A DNA stretch of 64,000 nt. Source: CBFHWU01 sp965659665. Its GTDB lineage: Bacteria; Bacteroidota; Bacteroidia; Flavobacteriales; Flavobacteriaceae. Location: the NCBI GenBank assembly GCA_965659665.1, contig CBFHWU010000007.1, positions 34,971 through 98,970 on the forward strand, written 5' to 3'. The notes beneath the pieces are model-generated. The model was given only the letters and a program-made list of their open reading frames with translations, had not been told where the DNA came from and did not search any database. Both the position numbers and the translations under genes were made by a program. Shown piece after piece: positions 25,070 through 32,571 of the stretch; within the stretch, counting starts at the first letter, position 1, and the number at the start of each line of letters is the position of its first letter.

Positions 25070-25933
25070 ATGAAAAAAGAAAAAGCTATTCAAGCGTTGG
25101 AAATTCCAAAGTTGATCAAGGGAATTGCCTATTTGCTTGAACGCATATCTCCCAGTTTAAGTATATGGTTTGCTGGTGTTATTTTTGGTACTCCTATTAA
25201 ATTTAAAAGACCAAAAAGGGAAGAACCCTTTGCTCAAAACAGTGTCAAATCTAGAATTTATGTCCCTCATTTAAAAACCCATATCCAACTGTATCAGCTT
25301 CCCTCATCAGGACCAAAAGTGTTATTGATCCATGGATGGAGCGGACGTGGAACTCAAATGCATGCCATAGCCGATATATGTGCAAAAGCAGGAATGGACA
25401 TCACAAGCTATGATGCCCCTGCTCATGGCGAATCTTCTGGAAAACGAACAAATGTTCCTGAATTCGTGATCACTTTACAACATATCAACAAAACGATGGG
25501 TCCTTTTGATTATGCAATTGGACACTCTATGGGAGGCGTAACTTTATTAAATGCTATTCGATTTGGGGTGCAATTCAAAGGAGCTGTATTGATTGGAACA
25601 AATGACCATATTCGACCCATTTTTGTTAACTTTATACGATTGATGGGATTGCCCAATCATGCAGTAGACAGGCTATTGAATCATTTTCATAAAAAAGTAA
25701 ATGCCTCAGTAGAAACTTTTGATGGTAGTAATGGTGCGGCGAAAGCCAATTTCCCAGTTTTAGTTATTCATTGTAAGGATGATTTGGATGTCCCAATTTC
25801 TTCGGCTTACAGTTTGCATAAAGCTCTTGATCATGGAGAGTTGCTCGTTACGAAGGGACTAGGACACCGACGTATTCTGAGAGATAAAGAAATCCTAGAA
25901 TCTATTTTACACTTTTTAAATACTTTGACATGA
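25070..25933 (+). CDS. alpha/beta hydrolase
   Basis: Serine hydrolase of 287 residues. LLIHGWSGRGTQM forms the oxyanion-hole loop (about 85-97), GHSMGG holds the nucleophile S153, CKDDLDVP the acid near 238 and GLGHRRIL the histidine near 267, so the triad is complete. About 60 residues precede the core and include a hydrophobic stretch (SLSIWFAGVIFG, 29-40) that may be a membrane anchor. The substrate is not known. It overlaps the lipoprotein MsrB gene by 4 bp, hence one operon. Confidence 0.88.
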   Translation: MKKEKAIQALEIPKLIKGIAYLLERISPSLSIWFAGVIFGTPIKFKRPKREEPFAQNSVKSRIYVPHLKTHIQLYQLPSSGPKVLLIHGWSGRGTQMHAIADICAKAGMDITSYDAPAHGESSGKRTNVPEFVITLQHINKTMGPFDYAIGHSMGGVTLLNAIRFGVQFKGAVLIGTNDHIRPIFVNFIRLMGLPNHAVDRLLNHFHKKVNASVETFDGSNGAAKANFPVLVIHCKDDLDVPISSAYSLHKALDHGELLVTKGLGHRRILRDKEILESILHFLNTLT

Positions 25934-26406
25934 ATCCCCTAATCAAACTTACTTTGTTGTTTTGCATTACTTTTAGTTGTGCTCAAAAGGACAACACAAA
26001 ACATAATTTTCCTGTGCAAAAAACTGAAGAACAATGGAAAGCTCAACTCTCTGCCATGGAATATTATGTTCTGCGTGAAGCAGGAACTGAACGCCCATAT
26101 TCAAATAAATATGACCAACATTACGAAAAAGGAATCTATGTTTGTGCAGGGTGTGACACTCCTCTTTATGACGCCAAACATAAATATAATTCAGGTTCGG
26201 GTTGGCCTGCATTCGATCGTGCTGTTCCACATTCGATATTAAAAGACGTAGATTTTAAACTAGGTTATGCTCGTTCCGAACTTATTTGTGCTACTTGTGG
26301 GGGGCATTTGGGTCATGTTTTTAATGATGGTCCCAAAGCAACTACAGGGAAAAGACACTGTATAAATTCGGCAGCACTTCATTTTATTCCAAAAAAAAAT
26401 GAGTAA
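25930..26406 (+). CDS. msrB: methionine-R-sulfoxide reductase MsrB, lipoprotein form
   Basis: Reduces the R epimer of methionine sulfoxide in proteins. The 158-residue product starts with a lipoprotein signal peptide: hydrophobic LIKLTLLFCITFSC with the acylated cysteine predicted at C17. It should therefore sit in the periplasm or outer membrane. The MsrB domain has zinc ligands CAGC and CATC, the block NSGSGWPAFD, GGHLGHVFNDGP and the catalytic cysteine in KRHCINSAAL. It needs an electron donor outside the cytosol, which is not encoded next to it. The next gene is a second, cytosolic msrB overlapping by 8 bp. Confidence 0.93.
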   Translation: MNPLIKLTLLFCITFSCAQKDNTKHNFPVQKTEEQWKAQLSAMEYYVLREAGTERPYSNKYDQHYEKGIYVCAGCDTPLYDAKHKYNSGSGWPAFDRAVPHSILKDVDFKLGYARSELICATCGGHLGHVFNDGPKATTGKRHCINSAALHFIPKKNE

Positions 26407-26803
26407 TTATAACGTAAATAAATCAGATGAAGAGTGGAAATCCTCTCTCGACGATAAGTCCTACAACGTCCTCAGAAAAAAAGGAACTGAGTATCCACAT
26501 ACAGGAAAATATAATCTTCATTTTGAAGAGGGTATTTATCAATGTAGAGGATGTGGAGAACCTCTATTTGGTAGCGAACACAAATTTAATAGTGGATGTG
26601 GATGGCCTAGCTTTTCAGATGCCCTAGAAGGAAAAATTCTATATGAAGAAGATCGTTCTCACGGAATGCTCAGGACCGAAATCTTGTGTGCCAATTGTGG
26701 AGGACACCTTGGCCATGTTTTTAACGATGGTCCAGCACCAACTCACGAACGTTACTGCGTAAATTCAGCAAGTTTAGATTTTACAGATATTAAGCGATCA
26801 TAA
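26399..26803 (+). CDS. msrB: methionine-R-sulfoxide reductase MsrB, cytosolic form
   Basis: Second MsrB, 134 residues, with no signal peptide. Zinc cysteine pairs are CRGC and CANC; the core blocks NSGCGWPSFSD, GGHLGHVFNDGP and the catalytic cysteine in RYCVNSASLDF are all present. It has an additional cysteine in NSGCGW where the lipoprotein copy has serine, a possible resolving residue. The two genes overlap (26399-26406) and clearly arose by duplication, with the products sent to different compartments. Confidence 0.94.
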   Translation: MSNYNVNKSDEEWKSSLDDKSYNVLRKKGTEYPHTGKYNLHFEEGIYQCRGCGEPLFGSEHKFNSGCGWPSFSDALEGKILYEEDRSHGMLRTEILCANCGGHLGHVFNDGPAPTHERYCVNSASLDFTDIKRS

Positions 26804-26818
26804 TCCGTATCCATTTTG

Positions 26819-26826
26819 TAATTTTG
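26819..26826 (+). promoter_or_regulatory. -7 promoter element of lpd
   Basis: TAATTTTG matches TAnnTTTG; transcription would begin near 26830, 16 nt before the lpd ATG. It lies just past the msrB stop, so lpd can be expressed on its own. Confidence 0.55.
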
Positions 26827-26845
26827 CACCTAAATAAATTAAACA

Positions 26846-28237
26846 ATGAGCAAATTTGATATACTTGTAATTGGAAGTGGACCTGGTGGGTATGTAACTG
26901 CCATACGAGCCTCTCAACTTGGTTTTAAAACAGCAATTATTGAAAAGGAAAATCTTGGTGGTGTATGTCTCAACTGGGGCTGTATTCCTACAAAAGCGCT
27001 TATAAAGTCTGCTCAAGTTTTTGAGTACTTAAAACATGCATCTGACTATGGTTTAAAAGTCGATTCCTATGACAAAGATTTTGATGCTGTTGTCAATAGA
27101 AGCAGGAATGTCGCAGGAACCATGAGCAAGGGAGTACAATTTTTAATGAAAAAAAATAAAATTGAAGTTGTTGACGGTCATGGGAAAATAAAACCAGGAA
27201 AAAAAGTAGAAGTAACTTTCCAAGATGGTACAACAACTGAATATTCAGCTCCCCATATTATTGTGGCCACTGGGGCACGATCAAGAGAGTTGTCTAGCCT
27301 TCCTCAAGATGGGAAAAAAATTATCGGATACCGTCAAGCCATGACTTTAAAAAAACAACCTTCAAAAATGATTATAGTGGGCTCAGGTGCCATAGGGGTT
27401 GAGTTTGCTTATTTCTATAATGCCATGGGTACTGAGGTGACTATAGTAGAATATTTACCTCGAATTGTACCTATTGAAGATGAAGATATTTCTAAACAAA
27501 TGGAACGAAGCTTCAGCAAAACGGGAATTAACGTAATGACCTCTTCAGAAGTAACTACAGTTGACACAAGTGGGAAAGGAGTTAAAGCAACCGTGAAAAC
27601 TTCTAAGGGTGATCAAATATTAGAGGCTGATATCGTATTATCTGCAGTAGGAGTCAAAACAAATATTGAAAATATTGGATTGGAAGATGTAGGCATTGCA
27701 ACAGATCGTGACAAGATAATCGTAAACGAATACTATCAAACTAATATTCCAGGATATTATGCGATTGGGGATATCACTTCAGGGCAGGCATTAGCCCATG
27801 TTGCATCTGCTGAAGGAATTTTGTGTGTCGAACGTATTGCTGGAATGCATGTCGAAGCCTTAGATTATGGAAATATCCCAGGATGCACATACAGCAGCCC
27901 TGAAATTGCCTCAGTAGGGTACACAGAGGCTCAAGCTAAAGAAAAAGGATATGACATCAAAGTTGGTAAATTTCCCTTTTCAGCATCTGGAAAAGCGCAA
28001 GCTGGAGGAGTTACCGATGGATTTATCAAAGTTATTTTTGATGCAAAATATGGCGAGTGGTTAGGTTGTCACATGATTGGAGCTGGAGTTACAGATATGA
28101 TCGCAGAAGCTGTTTTAGGTCGTAAACTGGAAACTACGGGGCATGAAGTTCTCAAAGCGGTTCATCCTCATCCCACTATGAGTGAAGCTATGATGGAAGC
28201 GGTTGCAGCAGCATATGACGAGGTCATTCATATTTAA
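26846..28237 (+). CDS. lpdA: dihydrolipoyl dehydrogenase
   Basis: FAD-dependent E3 subunit of 2-oxoacid dehydrogenase complexes, reoxidising dihydrolipoamide with NAD. The 463-residue protein shows the FAD-binding GSGPGGY (10-16), the redox disulfide in CLNWGCIPTKAL, the NAD-binding GSGAIGVEFAYFYN, YAIGDIT, and the C-terminal HPHPTMSEAMMEA with the active-site His-Glu pair. No E1 or E2 genes are adjacent, so it is a stand-alone copy that may serve several complexes. Confidence 0.95.
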   Translation: MSKFDILVIGSGPGGYVTAIRASQLGFKTAIIEKENLGGVCLNWGCIPTKALIKSAQVFEYLKHASDYGLKVDSYDKDFDAVVNRSRNVAGTMSKGVQFLMKKNKIEVVDGHGKIKPGKKVEVTFQDGTTTEYSAPHIIVATGARSRELSSLPQDGKKIIGYRQAMTLKKQPSKMIIVGSGAIGVEFAYFYNAMGTEVTIVEYLPRIVPIEDEDISKQMERSFSKTGINVMTSSEVTTVDTSGKGVKATVKTSKGDQILEADIVLSAVGVKTNIENIGLEDVGIATDRDKIIVNEYYQTNIPGYYAIGDITSGQALAHVASAEGILCVERIAGMHVEALDYGNIPGCTYSSPEIASVGYTEAQAKEKGYDIKVGKFPFSASGKAQAGGVTDGFIKVIFDAKYGEWLGCHMIGAGVTDMIAEAVLGRKLETTGHEVLKAVHPHPTMSEAMMEAVAAAYDEVIHI

Positions 28238-28330
28238 TAAGGTAATTTATATCACATTTTTTTATTTAGGGTTCAAATTCTCATATTATAATCTGTCTGT
28301 CGTTTTCAAATAGTCTTTAAAGTTATTAAG

Positions 28331-29104
28331 ATGGATATCATTGTTATTGGTAGTGTTGCATTATTGGCTTCTCTGTTGACTTTTTTTTCCGGTTTTGGGC
28401 TAGGAACCTTATTACTACCTGCATTTGCCTTGTTTTTCTCTGTGGAAATAGCTGTAGCACTAACCGGAATTGTGCACTTGCTCAACAACATCTTTAAAAT
28501 AACTCTTGTGTTTAAACACATTCGCTGGCGTATTGCTGTAAAATTCGGTGTTCCTGCCATAGTTGGTGCTTTGATAGGGGCATTAATTCTCATCTACTTT
28601 TCAGAAAATAACGCATCGTACTTCTATGCAATAGGTCAAAAAGAATACACCATTACCCCAGTTAAAGTAGTCATTGCAGTATTAATGTTTGGGTTTGCTT
28701 TACAAGAACTTCTTCCCATTTTCAAAAAACTTTCTTTTTCAGAAAACAACCTTTCTATTGGTGGTCTTATGAGTGGTTTTTTTGGTGGTCTTTCTGGTCA
28801 TCAAGGAGCTTTAAGAAGTATTTTTTTAATCAAATGTGGACTTACCAAGGAAAGTTTTATTGCAACAGGGGTAATTATCGCTTCTGTTGTGGACATAGCC
28901 CGAATAAGTATATATTTCACCCAATATTATAGGTTTGACATTAAAGAAAATGTGGTGGTTTTGTTATCTGCCATCGGCTGTGCTTTTCTAGGTGCCATAC
29001 TTGGAAAAAAACTCGTAAAAAAGGTGACGATACATTTTGTTCATTTCACAGTTTCTATTTTGGTTATGATACTCGCCTTTTTAGTGGGGTTAGGACTCAT
29101 ATAA
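28331..29104 (+). CDS. TauE/SafE-type membrane permease
   Basis: Inner-membrane protein of 257 residues with about eight hydrophobic segments in two similar halves, as in the TauE/SafE (DUF81) family. The first half contains SGFGLGTLLLPAFALFF and the second GGLMSGFFGGLSGHQGALRS, which are the repeat signatures. Characterised members export sulfite or sulfoacetate-type anions, but the substrate here cannot be told. The gene stands alone with a 495-bp gene-free stretch downstream. Confidence 0.85.
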   Translation: MDIIVIGSVALLASLLTFFSGFGLGTLLLPAFALFFSVEIAVALTGIVHLLNNIFKITLVFKHIRWRIAVKFGVPAIVGALIGALILIYFSENNASYFYAIGQKEYTITPVKVVIAVLMFGFALQELLPIFKKLSFSENNLSIGGLMSGFFGGLSGHQGALRSIFLIKCGLTKESFIATGVIIASVVDIARISIYFTQYYRFDIKENVVVLLSAIGCAFLGAILGKKLVKKVTIHFVHFTVSILVMILAFLVGLGLI

Positions 29105-29599
29105 ATTACTACGACCTTAAGATTAAAGATTTAATTGGACTTTCTTTTGATGGATTGAAGTTTTTCACCCATAACATGGTTTCCATGTTTTAATCGGTGA
29201 AAGTTTACCTATTAGATGGCTTAAATTAGATAGAGCATGGCTAGGGAAGTTCTGTGTCGACATATTTACACTTAAAACTTTTTTCAAAGAAAAAAATATA
29301 CTTGGAAAATAAAGCACGCAGATTTATGCAACCCTATACAGCACCTAAAAGTATATATAATGAAGAACAAGATAGCTTAAAAGGTCTTGAAATAAATTTG
29401 TGTAGATTTTAACTTTTATGAAACTAAAAACAATTTTAATAAAAATATAGTTTAGGTATAACGAAAATTAAAAATGCTTCAAATAATTATATTTTAAATT
29501 TTTAAAACATTGTATTCATGTTATTTGTATTGTTAAAATAGTTAACTTGAACATCCATTTTACCTTTAAAATAATTGTAAACCCAATGTACTATTTATT
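29105..29599. other. gene-free A/T-rich stretch with one hairpin
   Basis: This 495-bp gap between the permease and SDR genes has no convincing gene. It holds a compound inverted repeat (29164-29201) near its left end. Past about 29280 it is mostly A/T-rich, with the imperfect promoter-like TACCTTTA roughly 35 nt before the SDR start. A GTG-initiated frame of 52 codons (29254-29412) has no recognisable product. Confidence 0.6.
29164..29201. repeat. compound inverted repeat downstream of the TauE-like gene
   Basis: The outer arms TTCACC (29164-29169) and GGTGAA (29196-29201) enclose inner arms AACATGG (29173-29179) and CCATGTT (29183-29189) around a TTT loop. The two stems can stack into one hairpin with a small internal loop. 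It lies 60 bp past the gene without a T-run, so it is not a standard terminator; an RNA structure or protein-binding site is possible. Confidence 0.45.
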
Positions 29600-30457
29600 A
29601 TGACCAAATATGTTTTGATTACAGGGGTATCCTCTGGAATTGGTAAGGACGCATTACGCTTACTCCATGGGGAGGGATTTCATATTTTTGGTAGTGTTCG
29701 GCAAGAAGAAAAAGCACAAGAACTCATCAAACAATATCCACAACGATTTACTCCTTTGTGTTTTGATGTTCGAGATCATAAAGCAGTAATTGAAGCTTCA
29801 AAGAAAGTATTTGAGTGTTGTTCAAATCTTTTCGCATTGATTAACAATGCTGGAATAGCAGTGCCAGGTCCCATGGAGCACTTATCGGAAGAAGATTTTG
29901 AAAACCAGCTGGATGTAAATCTCAAATCTGTGCGAAGGATTACTAATATTTTTCTGCCTTTATTAGGGGCTGACCCTGAATTTAAAAAAAAACCTGGAAG
30001 GATCGTTAATATCAGTTCAGTTTCAGGCCTTTTTAACACTCCTTTTAATGGAGCTTATTGTATTTCCAAACATGCACTCGAGAGCATGACAGACGTTTAT
30101 AGAAGAGAGTTAAGACGTTATAACATTAAAGTTATTGCCATTGAACCAGGTCCTATAAAAACAGAAATATGGAGTAAGAATTTAAACAGTATGGATAAAT
30201 TTAAGCATACGGACTACAACGACGTTTTAGAAAAAGCCAATAAAATGATTGAAAACTCTGAAAAGTCAGCACTGCCTGTTGATCACATCTCGAAACTTAT
30301 CTTAAAATGTATCACCACAAAAAATCCAAAAACACGCTATCTGGTACACCGTAATAAATTGATTTTTAAATTTTTGACCAATTATATGCCCGATAAGTTT
30401 GTAGATCGACTCATACAAAAAACCATCAACAAAAGCGAAAGCTACCGTCCTGTTTAA
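29600..30457 (+). CDS. SDR family oxidoreductase
   Basis: Classical short-chain dehydrogenase of 285 residues. The cofactor motif TGVSSGIG is at 9-16, NNAG near 85, a catalytic serine lies in INISSVSG and the YxxxK pair in YCISKHALE. The C-terminal region after about 200 (NPKTRYLVHRNKLIFKFL) resembles SDRs of the retinol or 17-beta-hydroxysteroid dehydrogenase-like group, but the substrate is unknown. It is a single gene with an unusually long, A/T-rich upstream region, and converges on aroQ. Confidence 0.9.
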   Translation: MTKYVLITGVSSGIGKDALRLLHGEGFHIFGSVRQEEKAQELIKQYPQRFTPLCFDVRDHKAVIEASKKVFECCSNLFALINNAGIAVPGPMEHLSEEDFENQLDVNLKSVRRITNIFLPLLGADPEFKKKPGRIVNISSVSGLFNTPFNGAYCISKHALESMTDVYRRELRRYNIKVIAIEPGPIKTEIWSKNLNSMDKFKHTDYNDVLEKANKMIENSEKSALPVDHISKLILKCITTKNPKTRYLVHRNKLIFKFLTNYMPDKFVDRLIQKTINKSESYRPV

Positions 30458-30476
30458 TCATGGTTTAATTCAACAT

Positions 30477-30893
30477 TTATTTCAAAAAACTTTGAATTGC
30501 CAATTGATAAGAATTCAAACCAAAACCTAAGATCAACCCCTTGGCATTTGGAGTGATATACGAAGTGTGACGGAAGTGTTCTCTTGAAAAAGTATTAGAA
30601 ATATGTACCTCGATTACAGGGCTAGGTATGGCTTTTATGGCATCCCCTATTCCGACAGAAGTATGGGTATAGGCCGCAGCGTTTAAAATAATTCCGTTCA
30701 CATCAAAACCAACCTTTTGAATATGATCAATAAGTTCTCCTTCGATATTAGATTGAAAATAACTCAACATAATATCAGGATACTGTTTTTGTAAGGATAA
30801 AAAATAATGTTCAAAAGTTTGAGCGCCATAAATTTCTGGTTCTCTAGTTCCCAACAAATTAAGATTAGGACCGTTAATAATACAAAGTTTCAT
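30477..30893 (-). CDS. aroQ: 3-dehydroquinate dehydratase, type II (AroQ)
   Basis: Third step of the shikimate pathway. The 138-residue protein begins MKLCIINGPNLNLLGTREPEIYG, with the catalytic tyrosine and arginine of type II enzymes. It continues with the substrate-binding NAAAYTHTSVGIGDAI and the SNTFSREHFRHTSYI block carrying the conserved histidine. Type II enzymes form dodecamers. Divergent from xerD, with its own promoter in the 67-bp gap. Confidence 0.96.
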   Translation of the reverse strand: MKLCIINGPNLNLLGTREPEIYGAQTFEHYFLSLQKQYPDIMLSYFQSNIEGELIDHIQKVGFDVNGIILNAAAYTHTSVGIGDAIKAIPSPVIEVHISNTFSREHFRHTSYITPNAKGLILGFGLNSYQLAIQSFLK

Positions 30894-30906
30894 GCGAATG
30901 TTTTAA

Positions 30907-30914
30907 CAAAAATA
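30907..30914 (-). promoter_or_regulatory. -7 promoter element of aroQ
   Basis: On the minus strand 30914-30907 reads TATTTTTG, an exact TAnnTTTG match. Transcription would start near 30903, about 10 nt before the aroQ ATG. No -33 TTTG is found at the expected spacing. Confidence 0.55.
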
Positions 30915-30928
30915 GAAAATCCGACTGG

Positions 30929-30957
30929 TTTGAGTTGTTTTAAAATCTGTATTTTTG
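30929..30957 (+). promoter_or_regulatory. promoter of xerD, ending 3 nt before the start codon
   Basis: TTTG (30929-30932), a 17-bp spacer and TATTTTTG (30950-30957) make a textbook Bacteroidetes promoter. With the usual distance the first transcribed base would be near 30961, which is the A of the xerD ATG, so the mRNA is predicted to have little or no leader. Confidence 0.65.
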
Positions 30958-30960
30958 ACT

Positions 30961-31860
30961 ATGAAGTGGCAGGAAGGTCTTAAAGCATTTCAATTTTACT
31001 TAAAGCTCGAGCGAGGATTATCTCAAAATTCAATTGATAATTATACTTGGGACATCAAAAAACTGATCCATTATTTGACGGTACATCAAATTCAAACTTC
31101 ACCAGTCAAGATCGATGGAGATATCTTAAAACAGTTTGTTTACGAACTTGCCAAAACAGTAAAATCTCCAACCCAGTCTCGTATTATATCCGGTTTACAC
31201 AGTTTTTTTGATTTTTTGATCTTAGAAGGAATACGGGACAAAAATCCAATGGAGTTGATTGAGCCTCCAAAAAAAGGTTTTTTCTTGCCCGAAACATTAT
31301 CCGTAAACGAAATAGATCATATGGTATCTACGATAGATTTAAACAATAGGTTGGGCTTACGTAATATCACCATGATCGAATTGTTATACAGCTGTGGACT
31401 TAGAGTAAGTGAATTGGTTCAATTACGAATATCTGATTTATTTTTAAAGGAATCAATCATAAAAGTATTGGGTAAAGGAAACAAAGAACGGTTTGTACCC
31501 ATTGCCGATATAACCAAAGAATATATAGGCTTGTATTTAGAAAAAAGGACTGAAAAAGTAATTCCACAAAAGGGGCATGAAGACACTTTATTTTTAAATA
31601 ATCGCGGAAAAGATCTTACCCGAGCAATGATATTTACGATCATAAAAAAGTCGGCCCAAAAAGCAGGAATTCAAAAAAAAATCAGTCCTCATACGTTAAG
31701 ACATTCATTTGCAAGTCATCTCGTTGAAAACGGTGCTGATATCAGTACCGTTCAGCAGTTAATGGGACACGCAAGTATCACCACCACCGAACGTTATTTG
31801 CACATGAGTAAAAAGAAAGTATGGGAAACTCTAAAGGAATTTCACCCAAGAGCTTACTAA
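30961..31860 (+). CDS. xerD: site-specific tyrosine recombinase XerD-like
   Basis: Resolves chromosome dimers at dif together with a partner recombinase. The 299-residue protein has an N-terminal SAM-like core-binding domain (FYLKLERGLSQNSIDNY) and a catalytic domain with the first arginine near 148 (SCGLRVSELVQLR), HTLRHSFASHL (His and second Arg), LMGHAS and the tyrosine nucleophile near 279 (TTERYLHMSK). The ATG at 30961 is the only start that fits the family N-terminus; an upstream TTG lies inside the promoter. The 3' end overlaps the convergent response regulator by 4 bp. No mobile element surrounds it, so it is the housekeeping enzyme. Confidence 0.92.
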   Translation: MKWQEGLKAFQFYLKLERGLSQNSIDNYTWDIKKLIHYLTVHQIQTSPVKIDGDILKQFVYELAKTVKSPTQSRIISGLHSFFDFLILEGIRDKNPMELIEPPKKGFFLPETLSVNEIDHMVSTIDLNNRLGLRNITMIELLYSCGLRVSELVQLRISDLFLKESIIKVLGKGNKERFVPIADITKEYIGLYLEKRTEKVIPQKGHEDTLFLNNRGKDLTRAMIFTIIKKSAQKAGIQKKISPHTLRHSFASHLVENGADISTVQQLMGHASITTTERYLHMSKKKVWETLKEFHPRAY

Positions 31861-32567
31861 GAATCTGCGACCATTCGAAAGCCTTCTCCGTGGATATTGA
31901 TTATTTCAATTTTTGGATCTTTTCTTAATATTTTACGCAACTTAGCAATATATACATCCATGCTTCGTGATGTAAAGTAATTATCCTCTTTCCAAATATT
32001 ATTTAGAGCTAATTCACGGGGCATCAAATCATTTTTATGTTGAATCAACATAATCAATAAATTATTTTCTTTTGGGGAAAGTGTAATCGCTTCCTCTTTG
32101 TCAAACTGTAATGAGCGAAGTTTTGAGTTAAAACGAAAACGGCCTAATTTATGGTTGTGCTTAAAATGCTTGGAAGGTTTTTTATTTCCTAAGCGTTTAA
32201 ATAAAATTTCAATTTTCTTGAGCAAAACTTCAGAGTCAAAAGGTTTGTTTAGATAATCATCAGCCCCTAGTTTATATCCCTGAAGTACGTCTTCTTTCAT
32301 AGATTTAGCTGTCAAAAATATGATCGGCACCTCCTTATTTTTAGTACGGATATCTTTAGCCAAACTAAAGCCATCTTTGTAGGGCATCATAACATCTAAA
32401 ATGCATAAATCGTAATCGTTTTTGATAAACTTATCAAAGCCTTCGAGTCCGTTACGAGCTAAGGAAACTTGATAGTCGTTTAGGGATAAATAATCTTTAA
32501 GAATTGATCCAAAGTTAGGATCATCTTCAACCAATAGTATAGTTTTTTTATAGAAATTATTGTTCAT
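31857..32567 (-). CDS. rprY: response regulator, OmpR family (RprY-like)
   Basis: DNA-binding regulator of 236 residues. The receiver domain (about 8-120) has the acidic pair ED at 14-15, the phospho-acceptor D58 in LDVMMP and the conserved lysine in LNKPFD. The C-terminal winged helix (about 140-232) contains LSPKENNLLIMLIQHKN and SRSMDVYIAKLRKILRKDP. I chose the ATG at 32567 (MNNNFYKK), 4 bp after the kinase stop; a longer frame upstream would overlap the kinase. Similar to RprY of Bacteroides by domain and pairing; targets are unknown. Confidence 0.87.
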   Translation of the reverse strand: MNNNFYKKTILLVEDDPNFGSILKDYLSLNDYQVSLARNGLEGFDKFIKNDYDLCILDVMMPYKDGFSLAKDIRTKNKEVPIIFLTAKSMKEDVLQGYKLGADDYLNKPFDSEVLLKKIEILFKRLGNKKPSKHFKHNHKLGRFRFNSKLRSLQFDKEEAITLSPKENNLLIMLIQHKNDLMPRELALNNIWKEDNYFTSRSMDVYIAKLRKILRKDPKIEIINIHGEGFRMVADS

Positions 32568-32571
32568 AAGA

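Noticed and set aside
25070..25933. Alpha/beta hydrolase as the missing MenH
   Set aside because: It has a different N-terminal extension, lies far from the men operon next to msrB, and shows only the general triad.
29254..29412. Short GTG-initiated frame in the 495-bp gap
   Set aside because: 52 codons, no recognisable product, no promoter or ribosome site; probably chance.
30955..30960. Upstream TTG as xerD start
   Set aside because: It lies within the TATTTTTG promoter element, and the family N-terminus begins at the ATG at 30961.
30961..31860. XerD-like gene as integrase of a mobile element
   Set aside because: Normal housekeeping length and motifs, ordinary neighbours, and no attachment sites or cargo genes around it.
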